Of a stretch of 64,000 bases of DNA, positions 13,901 to 25,522 are shown piece after piece. Position numbers and translations under genes: made by a program. This DNA is from Batrachochytrium dendrobatidis JAM81 (taxonomy: Eukaryota; Chytridiomycota; Chytridiomycetes; Rhizophydiales). Where the stretch lies: assembly GCF_000203795.2 (NCBI RefSeq), contig NW_006281115.1:358383-422382 (forward strand), read 5' to 3'. Position 1 is the first letter of the stretch. Each line of letters starts with the position of its first letter. The notes beneath the pieces are model-generated. The model saw only the letters and a list, made by a program, of their open reading frames with translations. It ran no database searches and was not told the DNA's origin.

Positions 13901-14095
13901 AATGGCACGGATACACCATCGACACATCTGGAATCGATCATTCGTCTAATGAATGCACTGGTACTGCCATCACTAGAACGGATTAGCAAAGTATGGCCCA
14001 TGGCACAATTGTATCAATTCAAACTGGGAACTTTGCTCAAGGGAGGAGCCGCTGAAGATTGGGCAGAAGAGGCCATATCATATATTCAACTATGA
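10930..14095 (+). CDS. Fungal Zn2Cys6 (Gal4-type) transcription factor; first exon unresolved
   Basis: A nuclear DNA-binding regulator. The binuclear zinc cluster is assembled across an intron: an exon ending GSRAC at 10997 joins, after intron 10998-11075, to DGCRVRKRKCDG, followed by YCTNCLKS and the final cysteine in PICTYK. All six cysteines are present. Next come a basic linker (KKRGPRPGYKDR), a Leu/Glu coiled-coil-like piece (RLERLESILN), a long polar region, and a middle region rich in helices as in fungal-specific transcription factor domains. Intron 12618-12713 joins MQLV to ADAYRLAQKAKIYE. The stop is TGA 14093-14095. The frame upstream of 10930 meets a stop, so a short 5' exon must lie further left; I could not fix it. 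The target is unknown. Confidence 0.8.
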
Positions 14096-14259
14096 TGGAA
14101 TGGAGATTTGAGCCTGTATTTATTAGTTATTTTGAATGAGAAACAGCTTATATTCGATGCTGGAATTCAATAAATTAGTCAGATTCGATTATTAATAAAA
14201 GTTGATTGAAATTGTGATTTTATTCGAGCAGCAAGCTTGACCCGAGTTAATCCAACATC

Positions 14260-17200
14260 GTGATGAATAGCTCAACTCCACCAACATCCCCTCCTCCAGT
14301 AAAACCATACAGAACTGCTATTAATCAAGTATTCTTTACTCCTGGATCATCCAAATCCAGTATGGATGCTAGTCATGAACGATTGCAAACAGCTGCACAA
14401 GGACTGCATACAACTAGCGACACAGATAGTATTTATTCATTCAACTCTTCTATCAGACGTTTACCATCCACTATGTCTTCAAATATGATGCGAGAAAGAG
14501 AAGTGTCGTCTGCCATGGTTTCTGCTGCTCGTCGGATTGCTCAGGATGCAAATAATATTGAGAATACTACAAATAATAATGTCAAGAATACTGCAAATCA
14601 TGTTGAGAATATTACAGAATCAGAGTCTGATACTCCAGCACAAAGTAATGCTACTAACACTCCTATAGCTGACCACTATAGAGAGTCTAGTCCTTCATTT
14701 GAAAATGCTTCATTTCCCATTTCTCCTCGACGACCACTCCCAACTCCTCCATCTCGCGCATCTAATCCAACATCACATCTAGATGCAACTGCATCATTGC
14801 AATCTACACCATTGCATCCAAACCAGAATGTACAGCCAACTACAACTGAATCATCAACTAAATTTGCAGCTGGTCAGATATTTATTGAACATCATCGACC
14901 CCACGCACCGCCATTTCACTATGCTATTGCTCATTTGTCTGAAAAGAAGCGTAATCGGTCAACTAGCTTTTTTAAGATTTTTAAAAAAGGGGAGAACTCA
15001 AAAGGTACTATCGAGTCAATGGCCACAGATACTCAGCAGACATCGCTTCCTCGTGCATCTAGCATACGCAGTGATATGTCTAAAGAATCATACCCAGAGG
15101 ACCAAGCTTCCATCGCTGACGATCCACATCTGAACCTCAAATCGTCTATTTTTTTCCCTACTCCATCGCTTGTCATGTCCGAGTCAAGCTTCTCATCAAC
15201 ACCAACTTCTGGATTAGATTTGTTGCCTGTCCATACAGTTGTATCTCAGCCTTCAAATACTTGTACAAAATCTGAACAGTCTCAGATTCGTCCCAAAGTT
15301 CGCGGTCATTTGAAAGGCGATTCAACATTTGCTCATTTAATGATGGTACAAGAACTATCAATTACACCACATGATGATACAACTGATCAATCCACTGGGT
15401 ATGATGTATGCCACGGACTTGCATCAGAAGGTATTATAAAATCTTCTTCCTTGTCTAAACTAGCTCAACTTTCGCTACCTTTGTCACTACAATCTACTCG
15501 TCATAAGGACAAGACAGAAAAACTGGATATTTTGTCTGGTACTTCTAAACTACGCCGTACAGGAAACTCTAGAGCATTTGATAAAGATTCATCTGCCGTG
15601 CCTGTGTGGGTTTTAAAATTCAGTCATGACGGGCTCTATCTGGCTGCTGGCAGTCACGATGGAACTGTTTTTATTTGGCGTACAGCTTCATTTATATCCG
15701 ATTCTTTAAATCATCATAACTTGGAAACCGACATCAAGCTGAATTCTTTTTCACCAAATCAAGAGTTTGAATTTGCTCATTCTACTCACATCACACCATC
15801 ATTGGCCGAGAATAAGTTGCATTATGCTCAAAATATTTTATCTACAGACATATCCTTTCAACAATGTGAAGGAACTTTATCATCACTTGAAAGTAGAAAG
15901 TTGTCTAGCACTCGAAAGTCGACCGACGCCGTTTCGAAATGCACCGATTCATTCATCACAATCAATTCTGCGCGGGAACTAGCTTCTGCACCCAACACAC
16001 CTAGACCATCTTGCACAAATCAACCTAGCAAGCCAGTTTTTCAATCTCTTTTACAAACAAACTCTGGCACTATCCAATCGTCGACCAACTTGGCGAATAA
16101 TGCATCCCCATCTACGTATTCAATGGATATATTTGAACAGAAAGCAATGCATGTGTTCAAGGGACATACTCAAGCCATCACAGCCATCTCATGGTCTAAA
16201 GGTGGATTTATTGTATCAGCATCAATGGATCGCACAGTGAATCTATGGCATATCAACTGTGCCGATTCTCTCTGCGTGTTTCACCATCCAGATATAGTCA
16301 CAAGTGTTTGCTTTCATCCACACGACGATCGTTATTTTTTAAGTGGTGCATTGGACGGTCGTGTGCGCTTATGGTCCATTCACGAAAAAAAAGTAAAGTA
16401 TTGGAACGAGCTTCATCGCAATGCCATATCTGCTCTTGCATTCAACCGTGACGGCACCACTGTGATTGTTGGAACCGTTCAAGGCGATTGTGTATTTTAT
16501 GAATCTGAAGGACTCAAGTACAATACACAAATCCAACTTGCATCTACTTCTTCATTGAAAGGCAGCAAGGATGTCAAAATCACGGGAATTGTTGCTTTGC
16601 CACCACAAGTTACCGACAACCATCAAGACGAAAAGTTTTTGGTAACATCAACAGATTCTCACGTGAGGATATTAAATGCAAGAGATAAATCTTTGTATAG
16701 AAAGTTTTATGGGGCTGAGTTGAAGCATGGTCATTTGGCTGCTGGTGTTTCTGATGATGGGAGATTTATTATTTGTCCTTCGGAAGATAAACAGGTTATT
16801 ATCTGGGACACGGATCCGTCCGAGTCAAATCAGCTGCAGTTTTCTGGAGTGCTGGGTGGGATGAAACAGTGGCAGGCTGATAGCTCCAAGGGTACAGGAC
16901 TGGAGCGAATCACCCCTTCAGATGTTCCCATCACAGCAGCTATATTTGCACCTGAAGCCTTACGAAAACTGATTGCAAAGCAAACCCATACTCTGAACCA
17001 CTCTTTGGATCCGTCTGCTACTCTGCTTCCTATGCAATCTTGTTCAAAATCGGCTTCGCTTAACAATTGTGCTGATCAAATTCCCAACGATTCTACCCAA
17101 TCAAGTTTTTCTACCACTGCTGCCATATCAAATGATGGTGCTGATATACCACCAAATGATGCAGATGGGATGGTGGTGGTCGTGTCGGATATTCATGGAC

Positions 17201-17511
17201 GAGTGCGTGTTTATTTGAATAGATCCAATTTGAATGGCGTAGATGGATCTGGACATGCATCGAAAGCTACACTCTTTGCTCCTACTCTTACTTCGTCTGC
17301 TATAGTAGCTGGTAATATGTCACAGATGGGTCCCAAAGGATCACCGTCTAGACTTGAACGACTGCGCGCTGGAATTGTTCATGGAAAAGACATAGTTGCC
17401 AAAGGAATTGCTACAGGCAGAGCAAAATCAAACTCTCTCTTACGCTCAGAAGACTCTTTTTTGCATCGTAATCTGGATATTTTAAAGCACGATTCATCAA
17501 AACTAGAATAA
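14260..17511 (+). CDS. WD40-repeat protein, WDR44/Dgr2-like
   Basis: A single-exon gene of 1083 residues. The first ~430 residues are low-complexity, with many Ser and Thr and Pro-rich tracts (PPTSPPPVKPY near the start; PRRPLPTPPSR near 165). WD repeats begin near residue 445 with VWVLKFSHDGLYLAAGSHDGTVFIWR. They continue after a long insert with FKGHTQAITAISWSKGGFIVSASMDRTVNLW, VTSVCFHPHDDRYFLSGALDGRVRLW and ISALAFNRDGTTVIVGTVQGDCVFYE. The wording of the first repeat and the long Ser-rich N-terminus resemble human WDR44 and the yeast Dgr2/YKL121W pair. Binding partners cannot be read from the sequence. The start is the first ATG of two in tandem. Confidence 0.75.
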   Translation: MMNSSTPPTSPPPVKPYRTAINQVFFTPGSSKSSMDASHERLQTAAQGLHTTSDTDSIYSFNSSIRRLPSTMSSNMMREREVSSAMVSAARRIAQDANNIENTTNNNVKNTANHVENITESESDTPAQSNATNTPIADHYRESSPSFENASFPISPRRPLPTPPSRASNPTSHLDATASLQSTPLHPNQNVQPTTTESSTKFAAGQIFIEHHRPHAPPFHYAIAHLSEKKRNRSTSFFKIFKKGENSKGTIESMATDTQQTSLPRASSIRSDMSKESYPEDQASIADDPHLNLKSSIFFPTPSLVMSESSFSSTPTSGLDLLPVHTVVSQPSNTCTKSEQSQIRPKVRGHLKGDSTFAHLMMVQELSITPHDDTTDQSTGYDVCHGLASEGIIKSSSLSKLAQLSLPLSLQSTRHKDKTEKLDILSGTSKLRRTGNSRAFDKDSSAVPVWVLKFSHDGLYLAAGSHDGTVFIWRTASFISDSLNHHNLETDIKLNSFSPNQEFEFAHSTHITPSLAENKLHYAQNILSTDISFQQCEGTLSSLESRKLSSTRKSTDAVSKCTDSFITINSARELASAPNTPRPSCTNQPSKPVFQSLLQTNSGTIQSSTNLANNASPSTYSMDIFEQKAMHVFKGHTQAITAISWSKGGFIVSASMDRTVNLWHINCADSLCVFHHPDIVTSVCFHPHDDRYFLSGALDGRVRLWSIHEKKVKYWNELHRNAISALAFNRDGTTVIVGTVQGDCVFYESEGLKYNTQIQLASTSSLKGSKDVKITGIVALPPQVTDNHQDEKFLVTSTDSHVRILNARDKSLYRKFYGAELKHGHLAAGVSDDGRFIICPSEDKQVIIWDTDPSESNQLQFSGVLGGMKQWQADSSKGTGLERITPSDVPITAAIFAPEALRKLIAKQTHTLNHSLDPSATLLPMQSCSKSASLNNCADQIPNDSTQSSFSTTAAISNDGADIPPNDADGMVVVVSDIHGRVRVYLNRSNLNGVDGSGHASKATLFAPTLTSSAIVAGNMSQMGPKGSPSRLERLRAGIVHGKDIVAKGIATGRAKSNSLLRSEDSFLHRNLDILKHDSSKLE

Positions 17512-17539
17512 AGCATTCATTTAATTATTACTATAACAT

Positions 17540-18943
17540 TTAGTCCCTAATAAGAAAAGCACGCTCAGCATTCAAAGAGTCTATACTGTCTGCTTCGCTT
17601 TCAATAGATAGTCGCTCGTATAGAGGAGTAGCGGATGATGTATGCGAGTCATTTTCTCCATTTGGGGATCCAGATAAAAAAACAGTATAATACAAAAACC
17701 CATATATGCGGATGGTATCATGCCATAAATCCAACCAGTAAAAGCTATCCCAGGCTCCTTTAGCAATGGGTGTTACCGATTTGTCTTCTGGAACAAATAT
17801 TTTATAATTGAATGCCCAGAGGTGAAGAATAGAAGCAATCATCATTTCAACAATAACGACAAAGCTCTGAATAAGAGTGGACAGTTCACCAACTGTCCAA
17901 TCATCTGTTGCGTGAATTGTGCCGCTGTTTGCAAGAAGCTTAATGGTGATCCCAAGCCAGAATTGAAAAAAAATGACAAACTTGATGGATAAAAATTGAC
18001 CAACGAGGTTGTAATGCGATATATCCTATTTTGATGATGTAAAAAGTCAATTTAAAAACAAATGAATAAATAAGATTGAGGAATTCTTACATGTCGAATT
18101 GGTAGATAAAATGAAATCAGCGTAAACATAGCCAATCCGACAGATATAGAGTTGAAGACTGTAGTATACATGTGACCAAAATATGGAGACATGGATTCAG
18201 AACAGTAGACCTTTCCTATTTCCATGGCCAAGGAGGCCAACGTTGTGATAATTCTGATATATACATATTGCAAAACTAGATAAATCCGTATCAGATATGG
18301 TCAGTTACATCCAATGCAATGAATAAAGATGGGCAAAACATACTTCCTAGTTTACAAAAACCAAGAAAATAAAAATGGCTGGGACTGTGGGTTAAACAGC
18401 AAGCAGGAGGAGGAAATCGGCGAGATTGCTTTGTCGCAAGCACCTGCAAACGGACGTGTTCCGTTGGGCCGAGATACTCTAAACAAAGTGTAAAGAAGTT
18501 GTAGACGACAAATCCTTCGTAGCAATCCCGAACAACATTAATATAGACAGCCCATTTCACAGACCAAAACGAAAGCAACGAACATATAGAATACAATGGG
18601 ACCATCAATAGAATCTACAATTCAACGAGTTAAAATGATATTAAACGACAGTAGTTCAATGCGATGGTCATACCCTAGTTATCGGACGCTGAAACTGAGG
18701 CTTAGTATAGTATCTAAAGTGCATGATGGTGAGATGCAACGAGAGGATAGTAGTTGCAAGCATAAGAACACCTATACTCGCTGTTAGACTTTTAGCAAAA
18801 TAAGCAATTCAAACAGAGTGATTGATACCTCCAACGGCCAAACCAACGACCCACCACGTAGAAAAGTATAGACTTGAAGTAGGTTTACTATGGTGTTGAT
18901 ATGCAGGACAATCTCGTGCACCATAGAGAATAGCACGCAACAT
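17540..18943 (-). CDS. TMEM184 / organic solute transporter alpha (DUF300) family membrane protein
   Basis: A multi-pass membrane protein. From the start ATG 18941-18943 the exons read through to a first membrane segment, then HLTIMHFRYYTKPQFQRPIT, and across an intron ILLMVPLYSICSLLSFW, VRDCYEGFVVYNFFTLCLEYLG, the family signature. Further hydrophobic stretches follow (LASLAMEIGKVYCSES; VFNSISVGLAMFTLISFYLP). The C-terminal part ends in an acidic, Ser-rich cytoplasmic tail with ERLSIESEADSIDSL. The splice after IT uses a donor GTATGA and acceptor TTGTAG and restores TR-ILL. Family members are linked to solute transport and vacuole or plasma-membrane functions in fungi; the substrate here is unknown. 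It is divergent from CSN3, with 146 bp between starts. Confidence 0.85.
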
Positions 18944-19089
18944 CACGGTCGAGAACGATGCAAATCAAAACAGCAAAACGAGTCAAACAGACTTTACGAG
19001 AAGTTGAGAACGTGAACGCTCTTTATGAATTGATCGATCAAATTTGAGTTGCTTGCAGTTTGCTTGCAGTTTACCAACTGTTAGTATTG

Positions 19090-20430
19090 ATGGATGCCCT
19101 GCTTGAGTTCATAGATATCAGCAAGATCCCAACAAACGAGCACTTGCGTGCTGTTTATAAAGCTCTGAGTTCTGCTTCTACCATCACGCTTGCTTCCTAT
19201 ACCTCAACGAACATCGATCCACTGGAATTACTACAACCAAACCATCATACTCTTGCATATGTCTGCATCTTGAATGCCAGAATGGCTGTTGCTTCTTCCT
19301 CAGTCTATGGTCGCTTGCTTGCCTTTGCATACAAACTGGCTTTGGAATTCAATCCTTTGCAGCTACGAATTGCTTCCCACGCTCTTGTCCAGCTAGGAGA
19401 ATCGATCTCACAGTGTGCTATTTCATCTGGTCATCCTCCTGCTGCCATCCGTATCTTCTCGCTACTCTGCACCAAGTTAAACTCTACTACTTTTACTGCT
19501 GAATCTAATATAAATAGTGTCCATTTGACTCCCTTGCATGTGCTTTTGCTCAAACACTGTCTGCTGTCCAAAAACTACAAAGCTGGTCATGAAGCTTTAA
19601 AGGTGGAGATCACCGACATGGCCTCTCCAATCGCTCCTATACGTATCCAAGATTTTATGCTGTATCATTACTATGGAGGCTTGATTCATATAGGAAACAA
19701 GCATTTTACTTGTGCCATGCAGTTTTTTGAACTATGTCTGGGTGTTCCTAGCGACATTCCCTCTGCCATCCAGATCGAAGCTTACAAACGGTTTATTCTG
19801 GTCTCTTTGCTTGCTAATGGTGCTCTCTTGCTTCCAAAAACAGTCTCTCCTGTTGTGGCTCGGGTCTGTAAGTCACTGACGCTCCAGTATGCAGAGTTTG
19901 CTACAGCTTACAGCTCACACTCACTTGCTCGTGCTACCACAAAAGCCTCTCAATATGCCAGTAAATTCGAAACGGACAAGACAAATGGACTAGTGCATCA
20001 GTGTCTAGCAGATCTAGTCCGTAGAAAAATCAGAAAGCTCACAGATACGTATCTGACTCTTTCCCTTGGCGATATTACCAGAGCCGTTGGATTAAACGAA
20101 TTGGATGTCATGACTGGATCTGAATCTACCCTCGAAGCCGAGGCTCATGTTGTGCGCATGATTGACGATCGTCAAATTCTTGCTACCATCAGTCATTTGG
20201 ATGGAGGCATGGTTTCGTTCCATGATGTATTCAATGGTTTGGATACCCTCTCCACAACAGCTACCCTGGAAGACCAGATTGCTACATTGATGGCTCGAGA
20301 TACCGATGCTCAAATTCTGGACAGAAAAATCGGCCTATCTCAAAACTATCTTCAAAAAACTATACAAGATAAGGCTCGACCTTTGATGAATACAGAGGAT
20401 GAAACGAAAAAAGGAGCTTGGAATGCCTAA
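19090..20430 (+). CDS. CSN3: COP9 signalosome complex subunit 3
   Basis: A scaffold subunit of the COP9 signalosome, which removes Nedd8 from cullins. It is a single exon of 446 residues. The C-terminal half has the PCI-domain pattern: RKIRKLTDTYLTLSLGDITRAVGL, then EAEAHVVRMIDDRQILATISHLDGGMVSFHD, and ends with an ARDTDAQILDRKIGLSQNYLQK helix that matches the human subunit's end closely. The N-terminal half is helical and TPR-like. ATG 19090 (MDALLEF) is chosen as the first in-frame ATG; no ATG lies between it and the upstream stop. Confidence 0.87.
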   Translation: MDALLEFIDISKIPTNEHLRAVYKALSSASTITLASYTSTNIDPLELLQPNHHTLAYVCILNARMAVASSSVYGRLLAFAYKLALEFNPLQLRIASHALVQLGESISQCAISSGHPPAAIRIFSLLCTKLNSTTFTAESNINSVHLTPLHVLLLKHCLLSKNYKAGHEALKVEITDMASPIAPIRIQDFMLYHYYGGLIHIGNKHFTCAMQFFELCLGVPSDIPSAIQIEAYKRFILVSLLANGALLLPKTVSPVVARVCKSLTLQYAEFATAYSSHSLARATTKASQYASKFETDKTNGLVHQCLADLVRRKIRKLTDTYLTLSLGDITRAVGLNELDVMTGSESTLEAEAHVVRMIDDRQILATISHLDGGMVSFHDVFNGLDTLSTTATLEDQIATLMARDTDAQILDRKIGLSQNYLQKTIQDKARPLMNTEDETKKGAWNA

Positions 20431-20653
20431 CTTTGTCAAAATACAGCACATAACCATGATACCTTTCAAAACTAAGTTTGAGTAGTGATTTTGATGTGAA
20501 TTGTCTGAGATTCAAATTAGTAAAAACATTTAGTATATTTTTAAATTCGTACATGAGTTTGGAACGCTCAAATCTGCAGCATTCGAGTTCCCTCAGGCAG
20601 TCGATTAGAAACTCGAAAATTAGTTATTTGTCAAACACATTCAATTCAAAGGC

Positions 20654-23600
20654 ATGCCGCCAAAAATCATTAGAGCTCCATCTGCTGCTGCAACAGACAA
20701 CTCTAAACAATCAAAGTCATCTAAATCTAAAGTTTCTAAAGAGTCGGATTCGAAGAATGCCGACAGTGCTCCTCCTATGACTGCCAAGCAGCAACTCTAT
20801 GGAACTAGCTGGACAGGAAAAACTCCATTGAATCTACTCCATGAGCATTGTCAGAAACAAGGATGGAAAAAACCCATTCTCCAATGTCGTAAAGACTCGA
20901 GCAGTGGTAGTTGGATTGGCTCGGTAAAACTTGCCAAAATGGATAAAAAAACCAGTCAGATTCGTGAAATCTACTGGAAAACTTCTGAAAAATACGAGAG
21001 TGAACAAGAAGCCAGACATGCAAGTGCATATACATTGTTAACTAGAATCTTGTCTTATCCGTAATTATATACTGATTTTTAGATGATTGAGCATTCAGTT
21101 AAAGTGCAATCGCTCATCCATATATTGTGATTTTAAATACCATTTTAGGCTGCTGCTACTTTTGGTTTGCATCGAGTATGCCATAATACTTCTGCATACC
21201 GTCTACTTCCACCCACACAAAGAGATTTATGGTTAAAATTTGAGGGCATTCGAAAATCTTGCAGTGGACCGCAAGCAGAGTTGGACTATGCAACAGATCC
21301 ATTTCTGGCTCAAGAAATCAAAGAAAGGGAAATACAAAAAACTGCTCAGGTACGAGAGCGCATTGCTGCCGAAAAAGAAAAGTCAAAACTGGCAGGTCCA
21401 TGGATTCACTATCCCTCCATTAAAATATCACAATCCGATATTCATGCTATTGAAGATTTACTACGCATCAATTTCAGCAAACTTCAAAAGATGCTTCAGG
21501 ACAATCTGGCAAACAATACTATAGAAGACTCGCATAAACAGACAAGCACTGATACTAAGGAACTTCAATCTGGATCTACAAACGCTTCAAAAGCTAAACT
21601 CATCAAAAGTTTTGTTTTGCGTGGATTTCGAGAAACTCATGTAATCGAAGCAGCACAAATATGCAATACTTCTCATAGTATTATGGAATGGCTCTGTGCG
21701 CATGTTCCTGATGATGATTTTCCATCTCAGCTTGGTCGAACTGATGCCTCCACCGTGTCATTGGCAAAACACACTACACAATCACTTGCTAAAGAATATA
21801 GCATTCAACGCCTTGTGGGGTGGGGATTTCCTCGCCATATGTGCGCATTACAACTAGATCAGTGTGAGGGAAATGAGCATTTGGCGCTTACTCGAATGTG
21901 CATGCAACTTCTTGATACAGATCAGGCTTCTATTTTTGACCTTGAAGTAGATGCATCGGATTGCAAAGAAACTTTTATGGAAGAAATGGATGTGTTGCGT
22001 TCTATTTTTGACAATCAAATTGAAATTAACACCACTGATGAAGGTGTAATGATTTCGGTTGACATTCGGCCTGAAGTATTGAATGGTATAGAATCAAAAC
22101 TAGTGGTCTGCATCCACTCTGAATCAAATTATCCATACGAGTCTCCTGCAATCGTAATTCAAGCTCAGCTTCCATCATATATTCGTCTAAGTATGACACA
22201 AAAGCTTATGTCGGAAGCCATAAAATTACTAGGTACTCCCGTCATTTATGCCGTCATAGCTATATTTGAGGAATGTGCCGCCGATATTATCAAAAACCCG
22301 CCCTCTTTGACGCAGCTATCCATTTTCAAAGATCTAGGCAAACCAACCGATGATACCTCTACTTTTTTAAATGAGGATAATACGTCAACGGCTGATACTT
22401 TGGTTGATTCAACGGTCTTGAGCGTCAATCCAAAGAGCAAAACATCACAATCAAGTGCAAAGCATCAGCGTGGTCGCAATCGCTCAAAACAGTCATCAAC
22501 AAAGAATGGAAGACTCTCGGATGAAGAACTACGTGAAAGATTGTCTAAAAAACAAGTAGATTCTGCGTTTCTTCATATGCAATCAATTCGAAGAAAACTT
22601 CCTTCTGCAAACTACAAAGATCAGATTTGCAAGGTACTGTATATAAATTTCATTTTTAATGCATGCCAGTTTCTAAACTTTTTTTATTTATAGGCTCTCT
22701 CTTCAAGTAACGCTCTTGTACTTTGTGGAGAAACTGGCTGGTATGAATCAATATGCTGTGTACTGTAGAATTTGGTATTGACGCTAAACAATCCTGTATT
22801 GGTAAAACGTAGTGGAAAATCTACTCAGGTTGGTCAATTCATTCTTGAAGACTGTATTGACAAAGGAATAGCATATAAATGCAACATCATTTGTACACAA
22901 CCACGAAAACTCAGTGCAATTGCACTTTCCAAACGCGTTGCTGATGAGCGGTGCGAAACAGTTGGTGATATGGTTGGCTATGCTGTTAGGGGAGACACGT
23001 CTCGCAGTGACAATACCCGATTGATGTTCTGTACCACTGGAATTCTATTAAGAATGCTACTTGGCGATCCCACTCTTACCGGTATCAGTCATGTCATTGT
23101 TGATGAAGTTCATGAGCGTAGTGTCGAAAGTGATTTTTTGCTTATTCTTTTGCGTGATTTACTTCAAAAAAAGAGCTCTCTGCGTGTTATTTTAATGAGT
23201 GCAACCATCAATGCCGATACTTTTTCTTCATACTTTTTATGCAGTGTTATGACTATTCCAGGATTCACGTATCCTGTAACTGATCTGCATTTGGAGAACA
23301 TTCTCGGTATGATTGATTATATACCAGATCTTCCAAAGCAAAAAAGCAGTAGTCGTAAAGAAGCATCACAGATTGATTTAAAAAGTGATCAAGATGGTTT
23401 TGATGATATGTGGAGTCATCATGATTTATCTGATGGTATTAAAAATGCTCTTGCTATAGCCGAACGCAACAAGCTTCTTCGAATTGACCACAAGCTGATT
23501 GCAGCGACTGTGTCTTATATTTGTAAAAACCACGATGACGGAGCTATTTTAATTTTCTTGCCTGGTGTATCAGATATCAAACGTTGCATGGATACACTCA

Positions 23601-25484
23601 AGCAAGATGTATCATTGAAAAATGAAAATCTTTGCATATATCCACTACATGCCAATCTGACCAACACCGAGCAATCCAAGATTTTTAGACCAACTCGTCG
23701 TTCTGAACGAAAAATTGTGATTGCCACCAACATTGCCGAGACAAGTATCACTATCGATGACGTAGTGTTTGTCATTGATTCTGGTAAAGTCAAAGAAATT
23801 ACCCTACGAAATGAAGTGGTTACTCTCTCGGAGACGTGGTGTTCCCAAGCGGCATGCAAACAACGACGTGGTCGAGCTGGCCGTGTCAAGTCTGGCTATT
23901 GCTTCAAACTTTTTACTAGTCATTTTGAAAAGAGCCGGATGAATCCGTTTCCTGAGCCGGAAATTTTACAAACTCCGCTTGAGCAGCTGTGTCTTCAAAT
24001 TCGCGCCATGAATGTTCAAGATATTACCAACTTTCTTTTCAAGGTATGGCTATTTTAAACACTGCTTCAGTATTAAATTTGCGGTAAAGTGCTTGATGCC
24101 TATATATGCACCTGATTACTATTTTAGGCTATTACACCACCGCCTATTGAAATGGTGCATCGCGCAATAGACTTTTTAAAAACAATTAATGCTTTGGATG
24201 AGCACGAGAACCTGACAAATCTTGGAAAGCATATGTCTGCAATTCCAGCAGACGTTCGTTTATCCAAAATGCTACTGTACGTTATATCACTGCTATTATT
24301 TGTGTAGTGTTGCTTAAACAGAAAGTTTAACAGTTGAACTAATCTGCTGTTTTTAAATTTAGATTTGGAGCCATATTTCAATGTGTTGGTCCTATACTTA
24401 CAATCGCGGCATGCTTGTCAGAAAAAAGTCCATTTATATTTCCGTCTGACTCTCAAGATCAATCCGAAGCAACAAAGTAGAGTTACAGTTTTAATTGATC
24501 ACTGTTGGTTTGAATTACATCACCTAACCATGATTAATCGCTATTTGAACTAGAATTCGTAAACAATTTTCTGACGGAGAAAGTGATTTACTAACGGCAT
24601 GCAAAGTATTTGACGAATGGGTGCAACTACCTACATCTCAACGGCGTGATTTTTGCTCAAAGGTATGATTATGATTTATACTTTTGAAAATGTCTACCTT
24701 TTAAATTTTATCAATGCTTACCACTACATGTTTTATTTCAAGAACTATCTATCACATACCAATCTTGAGAATATTGCAGATCGTCGATTGCAGTTTAGAG
24801 ATATTCTTGTAGATATTGGATATCTTGAATTCAAAGAATATAATGTGAGCTCAACTGTAGCAGACCCTAACATAGTCAAGGCAGTAATCGTTGCTGGACT
24901 GTATCCTAATATTGCTCGAATCCGCTTTCCTGAAAAACAGTACGAACAGATTGCACATGGCACAGTTGCTATTGATTCTCGTGCTCGAGATATCCATTAC
25001 TTTACCAAAGATGATGGTATGATAGTCTTGCCACATTACTTTTATATGCGATTCATTAACACTTGATATCAACAAAAAACTATGCTCGATTCTAATTCAT
25101 ACTACCATTTAAATGCACCATTATGCAGGACGAGTTTTCATTCATCCATCATCTATAAATTTTGAGACTACCAAATATCAATATGGGCATCTTGCCTTTA
25201 ATCGAAAACTTGCTACATCCAAGATTTTTATTTTAGATCCAACACCTGCTTCACCAATTTCTATACTGATGTTTGGTGGAGCAATAGACACGCTGCATGA
25301 TGGACACGCTATTGCTGTTGGAGAAGTTGCTCGTTTCCGAGCATTCCCGCGTGCCACGGCGCTTATTCACGGCTTGCGGCGGCTACTTGATATATTATTA
25401 GCTGAAAAGTTTGAAGATCCCATGAAAGATGTCATGGCATCAGATGTAGGAAAATGCTTGATGCGAGTTCTTGGGACAGCTTGA
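20654..25484 (+). CDS. DEAH-box ATP-dependent RNA helicase, DHX57/YLR419W type
   Basis: Domains seen in order: basic Ser/Lys-rich start (MPPKIIRAP); dsRBD-like piece (LLHEHCQKQGWKKP); UBA-like helices (IQRLVGWGFPRHMCALQ); RWD domain (EEMDVLRSIFDNQIEIN); Walker A GETGCGKSTQV, built across intron 22741-22812; DEVH box (VIVDEVHERS); SAT (ILMSATINADTF); motif VI QRRGRAGRV; then HA2 and OB-fold domains (GRVFIHPSSINF). Exons after the first resolve as 21149-22633, 22694-22740, 22813-24043, 24128-24276, 24363-24476, 24554-24662, 24743-25016 and 25129-25484, with matching phases. UBA plus RWD points to the DHX57 branch. One oddity: the first exon, if spliced at the GTAATT at 21061, ends in phase 2, but the next exon opens in phase 0, so this junction is wrong or the frame is shifted there. 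Confidence 0.85.
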
Positions 25485-25522
25485 GTTGTACTCTACCACT
25501 CGACATACTTGTTTTTGAAATG

